Source: Nocardioides sp. J54 (lineage in GTDB: Bacteria > Actinomycetota > Actinomycetes > Propionibacteriales > Nocardioidaceae). From it: a stretch of 64,000 bases of DNA. The notes under the pieces were generated by a model that searched no databases, was not told where the DNA came from, and worked only from the letters and a program-made list of their open reading frames with translations. The translations under genes and the position numbers were made by a program. Below, piece after piece: positions 6,836-14,499 of the stretch. The number at the start of each line of letters is the position of its first letter. The stretch's first letter is position 1. Location of the stretch: positions 157,305-221,304 of the forward strand of contig NZ_JAER01000003.1 of the NCBI RefSeq assembly GCF_000519005.1, in the 5' to 3' direction.

Positions 6836-9800
6836 GTGCTGTTGTCTGCCTGCCGTCTGGTCACGGCCACGATCCTCGTGCTGGTGGGGCTGTCCTGGCC
6901 CGCCCCCGTCGCCGAGGCGGAACCGCTGCCAGCGGACTTCTCCGGCAGCACCGACAACGAGATCCTCGGCCTCGACGTCGGCCTGCTCGGCTTCAACCTC
7001 GCCGGCGTCGGGCTCGGGCACACCGACACGAGCGTGGACTCGGCGGGCTCGCCGCCCAGCGCGGCCTCGGCGGCCAACCTCGCCGCCGCGGTGGCCGGGA
7101 TCCCCGTCGCAGTGTCCAGCGTCGGCGAGACCGCCCCGCCGGACGACGGCGGACCGACGTCGACCGGGCTGACCGAGGTCGACGTGCCGGGCCTGCTCGA
7201 CACCGGGGTCATCACCGGCACCGTCGACGCGCACTGGGCCGGCGACCTCGCCTGCCCGCCGAGCGGGACGGCGATCAACAGCTCGACCGTCGAGGTGGCC
7301 GGGGTGACCCTCGGGAACGCCGTCACCGAGATCCTCGACGTGGGTGCCGTGACCACATCCGGTAGCACCGCGCTCACCAGCAACGGCGGTTCTGGCGACG
7401 CCCGCTCGGTCGTGTCGTCGTCGACCGGCACGATCGCCGCGCTCACGCTCCTGAACGGCAACGTCACGGTCGACGTCGGCGGCAGCCCGACGCTGACCGC
7501 CACCGCCAGCGGTGAGCCCGGCGGTGCGGACGTGACTTACTCCGCGCCGTCGGTCCGGGTCCAGGGCCCGGGCGGGCTCGACGTGGTCCTCCAGGTCGGT
7601 GTGCCAGTGACCGTGAGCATCCCCGTCGTCGGCAGCGTCACGCTGAACCTGGGCGTCCCGACCGTGACGGAGTCCCCGGACAGCCGGACCGCGGTGGGCG
7701 ACGTCTCGCTGCTGTCGATCGACGTCAGCCTGGCTCTCGGCGCCGAGACTGCCAGCATCGACGTCCTGCCGCTGCACGCCGAGGCCCACGCCCCGGAGGG
7801 CGGCGTCCAGTGCGGCCTGCTCGACGCCCCGGCGATCACCTCCCCGGCGGACGGGTCGTCGACCACCGACACCACCCCCACCATCTCCGGCACCGGCCTG
7901 GCCGGCGCGACGGTGACCGTCAGCGAGGGCGCCACGGTGATCGGCACGGCGACCGTCCAGCCCGACGGGACGTGGACCCTCGTGCCCGCGACGCCGCTCG
8001 CCGCCGGACCACACACGATCACCGCGACCCAGTCGTCCGGCGACGCGACGTCGGCACCCTCGCCCGAGGTCACCTTCACGGTCGTCGACGAGACCCCGCC
8101 CGACCCGCCCGCGATCGAGACACCCGCCGACGGCTCGGTGACCAGTGATGCCACCCCGACGATCACCGGCACCGGCGAGCCCGGCGCCGAGGTCGAGGTC
8201 AGCATCGACGGCACCGTCATCGGCACCACCACCGTCGGCCCGGGCGGCGGCTGGTCCCTCGACGCCACCACGCCGCTCGCCGACGGTCCCCACACCGTCG
8301 CGGCCACCCAGACCGACCCCTCCGGCAACACCTCCGACCCGACCACGTCGGGCTTCACCGTCGACACCACGGCGCCGGCGCCGCCCGCGATCACCGGGCC
8401 GGCCGACGGCTCGGTCGTCGGTGACGCCACCCCGACGATCACGGGCACCGGCGAGGCCGGCGCCGAGGTCGAGGTCAGCGTCGACGGCACCGTCATCGGC
8501 ACCACCACCGTCGACCCCGGCGGCAGCTGGACCATCGACGCCACCACCCCGCTCGCCGACGGGCCCCACGCCGTCGAGGCCACCCAGACCGACCCCGCCG
8601 GCAACACCTCCGGACCGGCGACGTCCGGGTTCGAGGTCGACACGACCGCCGACGCGCCGGTCATCGAGAGCCCCACCAGCGGCACCGTCACCAACGACCC
8701 GACGACGACCATCAGCGGCACCGCCGAGCCGGGCGCCACGGTCACGGTGGACGTCGACGGCACGACGTACACGACGTCGGCGGACGGTGACGGCAGCTGG
8801 TCGGTCACCACCGACCCGCTGGCCGACGGCAGCCACACCGCCGTCGCGACCCAGGTCGACGGGGCCGGCAACACCAGCCCCGCGTCGTCACCGGTGGTCT
8901 TCACCGTCGACACCGAGGTCGAGCCGCCCGTCATCCTCACGCCGGCCGACGGCGAGGTGACCGCGGACGACACCCCGACCGTCACCGGCACAGCCGAGCC
9001 CGGCAGCGAGGTCGTGGTCACCATCGGCGACGTCGAGCTGACCACGACGGCCGACCCGGTCACGGGCGCCTGGGAGGTGACCGTCCCGGACGGCCAGGCC
9101 CTGCCGGACGGCGAGCACACCGTCAGCGCCGTCGCCACCGACCCGGCCAGTAACACCTCCGAGCCCGCGACGTCGCAGCTGATCGTCGACACCACCGCTC
9201 CGGACGCCCCGGTCATCAGCACCCCGGCCGACGGCAGCACCACGGCCGACCCGACCCCGTCGGTCACCGGCACCGCCGAGCCCGGGGCGGCGGTCGAGGT
9301 GCGCATCGACGGCACCCTCGTCGGCTCGACCGTCGCCGACGGGACCGGGGCCTGGTCCATCACGCCGGCCACCCCGCTCGCCGACGGCCCGCACACCGTC
9401 GCGGCCACCCAGACCGACCCGGCCGGCAACACCAGTGACGCGGCGTCGAACGCCTTCACCGTCGACACCGCTGCCGCGCCCCCGGCCATCGACCCGACCC
9501 TCGACGGCCTGCTCACCGACGACGACACCCCGACCATCTCCGGCACGGGCGAGCCCGGCGCCACCGTCACCGTCACCACCGACTCGGGCCAGGAGCTCGG
9601 CAGCGCCGTGGTCGGCGCCGACGGCACCTGGTCGTTCGACGCCGCCCCGATGGCTGACGGGCCCCACACGCTGACCGCCGTGCAGGTCGACGCCGTCGGC
9701 AACACCAGCGCGGCCTCGGCCCCGGTCACCATCACCATCGACACCGTGGTCGAGCCGCCGGTCGTCGACCCGCCGACGGAGCCGGTGACCACCGACACCA

Positions 9801-11824
9801 CCCCGACGGTGACCGGGACCGCCGAGCCCGGGGCCACCGTCACCGTCAGCGTCGACGGCGAGGTCGTCGGCACCGCGACCGCGAACGGGGACGGCGAGTG
9901 GTCGTTCACCCTGCCACCCCAGCCCGACGGCGCGCACGAGGTCACCGCCACCCAGACCGACCCGGCCGGCAACGCCAGCGGGCCCTCGGAGCCGGTGACC
10001 ATCACCGTCGACACCACCGCCCCGGCGGCGCCGACGATCACCGCGCCCGCGGACGGCAGCGTCACCAACGACCCGCAGCCGCCCGTCACCGGCACCGCCG
10101 AGCCCGGCGCGACGGTCGAGGTCGTCCTCGACGGCACCACCTACACGGTCGAGGCCGGTGGCGACGGCACCTGGGAGGTCACGCCGGCAAGCCCGCTGGC
10201 CGACGGCTCCTACACCGTGTCGGTGACCGCGACCGACGAGGCGGGCAACACCTCACCGCCCGCCACCTCGACGTTCGAGGTCGACACGACCGCTCCCGGG
10301 GCGCCGGACATCACCGGGCCCGCCGACGGGTCGACCGTCGGCACCAGCACGCCGACCATCACCGGCACGGCCGAGCCCGGGAGCACCGTCACCGTGGTGG
10401 TCGACGGGACGTCGTACGAGACGACGGCGGACGCCAGCACCGGCGCCTGGTCGGTCGAGGTCACCGAGCCGCTGGCCGACGGCCCCGTCGAGGTCACCGC
10501 GACCGCCACCGACGCGGCCGGCAACACCGGTCCCGCCGCAAGCAGCTCCTTCGTCGTCGACACGACGGCGGCGGCGCCGGTGATCACCTCGCCGTCCTCC
10601 GGCACCGTCACCAACGACCAGACCGTCCCGCTGACCGGCACGGGTGAGCCCGGCGCCACGGTCACCGTCCGCGACGAGAACGGCGACCCCGTCGCCACGG
10701 CGGTCGTCGACGGCACCGGCAGCTGGTCGGCCGAGACCACCGCGCTGCCCGAGGGCGTGCACACGCTGACGGCCACCCAGACCGACGAGGCCGGCAACAC
10801 CAGCCCCGCCTCCGCGCCGGTGCAGGTGACCGTCGACCTCACCGCCGAGCCGCCCGTCGTCGACGACCTGCCCGACGGTGGCCTCACGAACGACAGCACC
10901 CCGGAGATCACCGGGACCGGTGAGCCCGGCGCGACGGTGACCGTGGAGGTCGACGGCACCCCCGCCGGCACCACCACGGTCGACGAGGACGGCACGTGGA
11001 CCTTCACCCCGACCGAGCCGCTCACCGAGGGACCGCACGAGGTCACCGCCACCCAGACCGACGAGGCCGGCAACACCAGCGGGCCCTCGGAACCGGTCGA
11101 GGTCGTCGTCGACACCACCGCGCCGGCGGCGCCGGTCATCACCTCGCCGGGTGACGGCGAGGAGGTCGACGACCGCACCCCGACGATCACGGGGACCGGC
11201 GAGCCGGGGGCGACCGTGGAGGTGACGGTCGACGGCGTCGTGGTCGGCACGACGGAGGTCGGCGGCGACGGGACCTGGTCGCTCGACGTCGCCTCGCCGC
11301 TGCCCGACGGCCCCCACACGGTCGAGGTGACGCAGACCGACGCCGCCGGGAACACCAGCGAGCCCGGCACCTCGGACTTCGTGGTCGAGACCCCCGCGCC
11401 GGCCGCACCGACGGTCGACGCCCCGGGGACGACCGACGACCGCACGCCGACGATCACCGGCACCGGTGAGCCCGGCTCGACGGTCGACATCCTGCTCGAC
11501 GGCGCCGTCGTCGGTAGCGCGGAGGTCGACGACGACGGCACCTGGACGTTCACCTTCGACGAGCCGCTCTCCTGCGGCACGCACGAGGTGGGCGCGGTGC
11601 AGCGCGTCGACACCGCCCGCAAGACCCTCCGCTCCGCGCCCGCTCCCGTGCAGGAGATCACCATCCTGTGCGACACCGGCGGCGGGAACGGGGGCGGTGG
11701 GGCCGGCGGCCTGTCGGGGCTGCTACCCGACACTGGTGCGGCCGCCGGCCTCACCGGGTCGTTGCTCCTGGGCAGCCTGATGCTGGCCACCGGCGTCCTG
11801 CTCCTGCGGCGGAGGGAGTCGTAG
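6836..11824 (+). CDS. LPXTG-anchored surface protein with about 14 bacterial Ig-like repeats
   Basis: A 1662-residue exported protein, likely an adhesin or surface stalk. GTG 6836 follows GGGGAGGGA by 6 bases. Residues 1-32 form a signal peptide (hydrophobic core, then PVAEAEP). Residues 33-326 are a beta-rich module ending in APEGGVQC that I do not recognise by name; it recurs in the secreted protein at 26.4 kb. Residues 330-1575 hold about 14 repeats of 80-90 residues with the pattern ADGS-TPTITGTGEPGATV-DGTW-PLADGPHTV-ATQTDPAGNTS-VDTTAP, typical of Big-type Ig domains. The C-terminus has a Gly-rich linker, the sortase motif LPDTG (1630-1634), a hydrophobic helix and RRRES. No sortase gene is in the window. 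Ligand unknown. Confidence 0.88.
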   Translation: MLLSACRLVTATILVLVGLSWPAPVAEAEPLPADFSGSTDNEILGLDVGLLGFNLAGVGLGHTDTSVDSAGSPPSAASAANLAAAVAGIPVAVSSVGETAPPDDGGPTSTGLTEVDVPGLLDTGVITGTVDAHWAGDLACPPSGTAINSSTVEVAGVTLGNAVTEILDVGAVTTSGSTALTSNGGSGDARSVVSSSTGTIAALTLLNGNVTVDVGGSPTLTATASGEPGGADVTYSAPSVRVQGPGGLDVVLQVGVPVTVSIPVVGSVTLNLGVPTVTESPDSRTAVGDVSLLSIDVSLALGAETASIDVLPLHAEAHAPEGGVQCGLLDAPAITSPADGSSTTDTTPTISGTGLAGATVTVSEGATVIGTATVQPDGTWTLVPATPLAAGPHTITATQSSGDATSAPSPEVTFTVVDETPPDPPAIETPADGSVTSDATPTITGTGEPGAEVEVSIDGTVIGTTTVGPGGGWSLDATTPLADGPHTVAATQTDPSGNTSDPTTSGFTVDTTAPAPPAITGPADGSVVGDATPTITGTGEAGAEVEVSVDGTVIGTTTVDPGGSWTIDATTPLADGPHAVEATQTDPAGNTSGPATSGFEVDTTADAPVIESPTSGTVTNDPTTTISGTAEPGATVTVDVDGTTYTTSADGDGSWSVTTDPLADGSHTAVATQVDGAGNTSPASSPVVFTVDTEVEPPVILTPADGEVTADDTPTVTGTAEPGSEVVVTIGDVELTTTADPVTGAWEVTVPDGQALPDGEHTVSAVATDPASNTSEPATSQLIVDTTAPDAPVISTPADGSTTADPTPSVTGTAEPGAAVEVRIDGTLVGSTVADGTGAWSITPATPLADGPHTVAATQTDPAGNTSDAASNAFTVDTAAAPPAIDPTLDGLLTDDDTPTISGTGEPGATVTVTTDSGQELGSAVVGADGTWSFDAAPMADGPHTLTAVQVDAVGNTSAASAPVTITIDTVVEPPVVDPPTEPVTTDTTPTVTGTAEPGATVTVSVDGEVVGTATANGDGEWSFTLPPQPDGAHEVTATQTDPAGNASGPSEPVTITVDTTAPAAPTITAPADGSVTNDPQPPVTGTAEPGATVEVVLDGTTYTVEAGGDGTWEVTPASPLADGSYTVSVTATDEAGNTSPPATSTFEVDTTAPGAPDITGPADGSTVGTSTPTITGTAEPGSTVTVVVDGTSYETTADASTGAWSVEVTEPLADGPVEVTATATDAAGNTGPAASSSFVVDTTAAAPVITSPSSGTVTNDQTVPLTGTGEPGATVTVRDENGDPVATAVVDGTGSWSAETTALPEGVHTLTATQTDEAGNTSPASAPVQVTVDLTAEPPVVDDLPDGGLTNDSTPEITGTGEPGATVTVEVDGTPAGTTTVDEDGTWTFTPTEPLTEGPHEVTATQTDEAGNTSGPSEPVEVVVDTTAPAAPVITSPGDGEEVDDRTPTITGTGEPGATVEVTVDGVVVGTTEVGGDGTWSLDVASPLPDGPHTVEVTQTDAAGNTSEPGTSDFVVETPAPAAPTVDAPGTTDDRTPTITGTGEPGSTVDILLDGAVVGSAEVDDDGTWTFTFDEPLSCGTHEVGAVQRVDTARKTLRSAPAPVQEITILCDTGGGNGGGGAGGLSGLLPDTGAAAGLTGSLLLGSLMLATGVLLLRRRES
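7830..11560 (+). repeat. Tandem coding repeats of about 260-280 bp (Ig-like units)
   Basis: About 14 degenerate units, each opening with a GGCACCGGCGAGCCCGG-like block and closing with GACACCACCGC-like bases. Identity between units is moderate, with the third and fourth (from 8390 and 8660) and neighbours closest. Such tracts can expand or contract by recombination and are easily mis-assembled. Confidence 0.8.
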
Positions 11825-11920
11825 GAGCAGGGCCGGCCGGGCCCCCGGGCGGCGGTCCTCCTCCGTCCGTCCGCGGGGTCCGGCCACCTCGTCGCGGCGC
11901 TGCCTGTTGCCGGATCCGAT

Positions 11921-11982
11921 GGTGCTGCGCGGACGATCGTGCCGGGATCCCCGAAACCGCCACGGATGTCGGTGCTGCGCGG
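11921..11982 (+). repeat. Direct repeat pair 50 bp apart upstream of a small gene
   Basis: GGTGCTGCGCGG occurs at 11921-11932 and 11971-11982, each preceded by CGGAT and followed within two bases by CGAT. The second copy runs into CACGAT, which sits 6 bases before ATG 11995. It may be a duplicated promoter or operator. Confidence 0.45.
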
Positions 11983-11994
11983 CACGATGGGGCC

Positions 11995-12225
11995 ATGAAG
12001 CCGTGGGGAGCCGCCACCGTGCACCTCCACCAGGCGAGGTGGGGCCTCCTCGCCGTGCTCATGGTCATCACCATCGTCACCCGCGACGAGCGCGGCTGGT
12101 GGCTGCTGCCGGTCGCGGCCCTGCTGCTGTCGGGGTTCTGGGCCCACTGGGTCGCCGCCCTGCACGACCGCTGGACGCTCGACGACCTCAGCCCGCAGCG
12201 GCGGTGGCCGACACCTCACCGGTGA
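11995..12225 (+). CDS. Small two-helix membrane protein, hypothetical
   Basis: A 76-residue product with two hydrophobic stretches: WGLLAVLMVITIV (about residues 16-28) and WWLLPVAALLLSGFWAHWVAAL (about 35-56). It has an HDRWTLDDLSPQRRW tail. I do not recognise a family. The likely start is ATG 11995 with a CACGAT hexamer 6 bases upstream and no Shine-Dalgarno sequence. The last 38 bases overlap the end of the convergent ERCC4 nuclease gene. It is supported by membrane topology and start context only. Confidence 0.5.
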   Translation: MKPWGAATVHLHQARWGLLAVLMVITIVTRDERGWWLLPVAALLLSGFWAHWVAALHDRWTLDDLSPQRRWPTPHR

Positions 12226-13030
12226 GGCCGTCGACCAGCTGGGTGCCCGCCGGCGCCGAGCGCAGCGCGCGGAGCGCGACCGCCCGCCGGTCGAACGACT
12301 GAGCCTCGCCGGCCGGCTCCGGCTCGACGAGGACCCACCGTCGCGGTGGGCGCTCCCCGCGCGCCGGGCGGGGTGGCTCCGGGTCGCGGTCCCCGGGCAC
12401 GACGTACCCGCCGTGCAGCGCCTCCGCGAGCCGGTTCGCCCGGACCGGGCCGATGCCCGGGTGGCCGCGCAGCCCGTCCGGCGCGGCGGCAGCGACCGCC
12501 GCGAGGCTGCCGTACGCCGCCAGCAGGCTGCGCGCCATCGTCGTGCTGATGCCGGGGACCACCGACAGCATCGCCTCCGCCTGCGCCGACGGGTGCCGTG
12601 GCGCCCGGCGCGGGCCCAGGGACGGGGTGGTGGGTGCGGCCCTGCGCGCCCGCTTCGCCAGCCGCACCACCCACGCGGCGCTGTCCTCCGCGTCGAGGCT
12701 GTGCAGCACCGTGAACCCGTCCTCGACGAGCCGGCACACCGCACCCCGCCACGCGTCCTCGGCGATGCCACGCGGCTCGCCCTCGACCAGCAGCACCGCC
12801 TGCGGGAAGGCCGACTGCAGCCGCACCGCCTGGTCGAAGACCCGGCCGTCACGGATCGACGCGCCGAGGTCGTGCGGTCCCTTGCGCTCCACCGCGAGCC
12901 CGGGTCCGAGCACGTAGTCGCCCACGGGCAGGTGGGTCAGCCGCACGTCGAGCCCCGCGTCGGCCAGCGCGTCCGGGATGCCGCTGCCGCGCTCGCGGAG
13001 GTCGACCAGCACAGGACCTGTCTCGGGCAC
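12188..13030 (-). CDS. ERCC4-domain (XPF-like) nuclease with helix-hairpin-helix domain
   Basis: A 280-residue stand-alone XPF/Mus81-type nuclease. The ERCC4 fold spans roughly residues 1-135, with DLRERGSGIP at the start and the active-site signature VERKGPHDLGASIRDGR near residue 50 (pattern ERK-x3-D). A tandem HhH domain follows (VVPGISTTMARSLLAAYGSL, HPGIGPVRANRLAEAL), which in the family binds branched or single-stranded DNA. A low-complexity C-terminal tail ends the protein. There is no helicase domain, unlike archaeal Hef. Probable role: cleavage of repair or replication intermediates. GTG 13030 is preceded at 6 bases by TAACGA, a weak -10. Confidence 0.82.
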   Translation of the reverse strand: MPETGPVLVDLRERGSGIPDALADAGLDVRLTHLPVGDYVLGPGLAVERKGPHDLGASIRDGRVFDQAVRLQSAFPQAVLLVEGEPRGIAEDAWRGAVCRLVEDGFTVLHSLDAEDSAAWVVRLAKRARRAAPTTPSLGPRRAPRHPSAQAEAMLSVVPGISTTMARSLLAAYGSLAAVAAAAPDGLRGHPGIGPVRANRLAEALHGGYVVPGDRDPEPPRPARGERPPRRWVLVEPEPAGEAQSFDRRAVALRALRSAPAGTQLVDGLTGEVSATAAAG

Positions 13031-13100
13031 GTCCAGTCGTTACCCACCTGCGCGCGGCTCACCTGTGGCCAGCAGGACTGCTCGGGGGCACGATGGTCGG

Positions 13101-13541
13101 ATGGCTCCGATCCGCCAGCTCGACCACGTCGGCCTCACCGTCAGCGACCTCGACACCGCCGTCGCGTTCTTCGCGCGCATCGGCCTCGAGGTGGAGGGAC
13201 GGACGTTCGTCGAGGGCGAGTTCCTCGACGTCGTCAGCGGCATCCCCGACTCCCGCGTCGAGGTGGTGCTGCTGAGACCGCCGGGTGGAGGGACCGCGCT
13301 CGAGCTGGCGCGCTACTTGCGCCCGGACGCGACGACCGGCTCCCCCGCCCCGATGGCGAACGAGCTCGGCGTCCGCAACGTGTGCTTCGAGGTGACCGGC
13401 CTGCGGGCCCTCGTCGAGGAGCTCGCCGCCGACGGCTACGGGCTGGTCGGCGGCGTCGGGGAGCACGAGGGCGCCTGGCTGATGGCCTACGTGCGCGGCC
13501 CGGACGGGATGATCGTCGCGCTGGCCGAGCAGGTCGGCTGA
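13101..13541 (+). CDS. VOC (glyoxalase/bleomycin-resistance) family protein
   Basis: A 146-residue protein with two beta-alpha-beta-beta-beta modules of the vicinal oxygen chelate superfamily. Module one is LDHVGLTVSDLDTAVAFFARIGLEVEG; module two is VRNVCFEVTGLRALVEELAADGY ending RGPDGMIVALAEQ. Candidate metal ligands are His9, Glu in the middle (ALELARY) and Glu near the C-terminus. Family members range from methylmalonyl-CoA epimerase to dioxygenases and resistance proteins; the substrate is not assignable. The start is ATG 13101 with CACGAT about 6 bases upstream. It converges on the DksA-like gene, 11 bases apart. Confidence 0.8.
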   Translation: MAPIRQLDHVGLTVSDLDTAVAFFARIGLEVEGRTFVEGEFLDVVSGIPDSRVEVVLLRPPGGGTALELARYLRPDATTGSPAPMANELGVRNVCFEVTGLRALVEELAADGYGLVGGVGEHEGAWLMAYVRGPDGMIVALAEQVG

Positions 13542-13552
13542 TCCGGCCCGGG

Positions 13553-13921
13553 CTAGCGCCGGCCGGCGCAGGCCACGCAGGTGCGTGCGGTGGGCCGCGC
13601 CTCGAGCCGCTCCGGCGCGACCGGCTCGCCGCACACCTCGCAGGTGCCGTAGGTGCCGGCGGCCAGGCGGGCGAGGGCCGCGTCCACCTCGTCGAGGTGG
13701 TGGCGCACCTGGCCGACGAGCGCCGCGAGCTGGGAGCGCTCGAAGGCGATCGTCGCGCCCTCGGGGTCGTGCTCGTCGTCGGCGTTGGTGTCGCGGGACG
13801 CGGCGACGACCTCGTCGAACTGGCCGGTCAGGCCGGCGAGGCGTCGTACGGCCTCGGCGCGGTCCTGCGCCAGCCGCTCGCGCACCGCGTCGTCCACTCC
13901 GGTGTCGTCACCCCTGCCCAC
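13553..13921 (-). CDS. DksA/TraR-type C4 zinc-finger protein
   Basis: A 122-residue protein with a long helical N-terminal region (coiled-coil-like, residues 10-90) and a C-terminal zinc finger, TCEVCGEPVAPERLEARPTARTCVAC, with four cysteines as Cys-x2-Cys and Cys-x2-Cys. DksA/TraR proteins bind the RNA polymerase secondary channel and modulate initiation. Actinobacterial members of this size are common but little studied. Start GTG 13921. The divergent SnoaL-like gene starts 69 bases away, and a palindromic operator lies between them. Confidence 0.85.
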   Translation of the reverse strand: MGRGDDTGVDDAVRERLAQDRAEAVRRLAGLTGQFDEVVAASRDTNADDEHDPEGATIAFERSQLAALVGQVRHHLDEVDAALARLAAGTYGTCEVCGEPVAPERLEARPTARTCVACAGRR

Positions 13922-13965
13922 GCCGCCATGCTGCCAGCGAGCAGCGACATTCCCTCGACGCGCAG

Positions 13966-13979
13966 TAGAACACGTTCTA
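13966..13979. promoter_or_regulatory. KstR-like palindromic operator
   Basis: TAGAACACGTTCTA is a perfect fit to TNNAACNNGTTNNA, the operator of the TetR-family regulator KstR of cholesterol catabolism in mycobacteria and rhodococci. It overlaps the -10 hexamer TAGGCT (13978-13983) of the SnoaL-like gene and ends 10 bases before ATG 13990. That is an ideal position for repression. Confidence 0.65.
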
Positions 13980-13983
13980 GGCT
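13978..13983 (+). promoter_or_regulatory. -10 element of leaderless SnoaL-like gene
   Basis: TAGGCT is 6 bases before ATG 13990 with no ribosome site between. Its first two bases are the last two of the KstR-like palindrome. Confidence 0.5.
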
Positions 13984-13989
13984 CCGGGC

Positions 13990-14472
13990 ATGGACCTTGC
14001 CGCGATCGAGGAGATCAAGCGCCTCAAGCACCGCTACTTCCGCACGCTCGACCTCAAGCAGTGGGAGGAGTTCGCCGACTGCCTGGCCGAGGACGTCACC
14101 GCGCGCTACGGCACGCTCGCGATGGGCGAGCCGCTGCACTACGACAACCGCGCCGACGTCGTGGCGTTCATGGAGCAGAACCTCAGCGGCGGCACCATCA
14201 CCGTGCACATCGCGAACCACCCCGAGGTCGACGTCGACGGCGACACCGCGACCGGGTCGTGGGCGTTCGAGGACACCGTCATCGTGCCGGACTTCAAGGT
14301 GCTCATCCGCGGCGCGGGCTACTACCGGGACACCTACCGCCGCGAGGCCGACGGCGCGTGGCGGATCGCGTCGACCCAGTACGAGCGCCTCTACGAGGCG
14401 ATGACCTCGCTCGACGACACCCCCAGCTTCAAGCTGTTGGCCAACCGCTGGGACCCGTCGCTGCGGCACTGA
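13990..14472 (+). CDS. SnoaL-like / NTF2-fold protein
   Basis: A 160-residue single-domain protein of the NTF2-like superfamily, which includes SnoaL cyclases, ketosteroid isomerase and scytalone dehydratase. The N-terminus AAIEEIKRLKHRYFRTLDLKQWEEFADCLAEDV is the classic SnoaL_4-type opening. Further features are a conserved HIANHPEVDVDGDTATGSWAFED segment and a GYYRDTYRREADGAWRIASTQYERL strand. The reaction is not assignable; a steroid or polyketide substrate fits the fold. The KstR-like operator overlapping its promoter supports a link to sterol or other ring-lipid catabolism, which is an inference. Leaderless start at ATG 13990. Confidence 0.82.
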   Translation: MDLAAIEEIKRLKHRYFRTLDLKQWEEFADCLAEDVTARYGTLAMGEPLHYDNRADVVAFMEQNLSGGTITVHIANHPEVDVDGDTATGSWAFEDTVIVPDFKVLIRGAGYYRDTYRREADGAWRIASTQYERLYEAMTSLDDTPSFKLLANRWDPSLRH

Positions 14473-14499
14473 CACTCGGCCGCGGGGCGCGCCCCCGGG

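Noticed and set aside
7830..11560. Possible CRISPR-like array
   Set aside because: The repeats are long, degenerate, in frame and code for Ig-like domains; there are no unique spacers and no cas genes.
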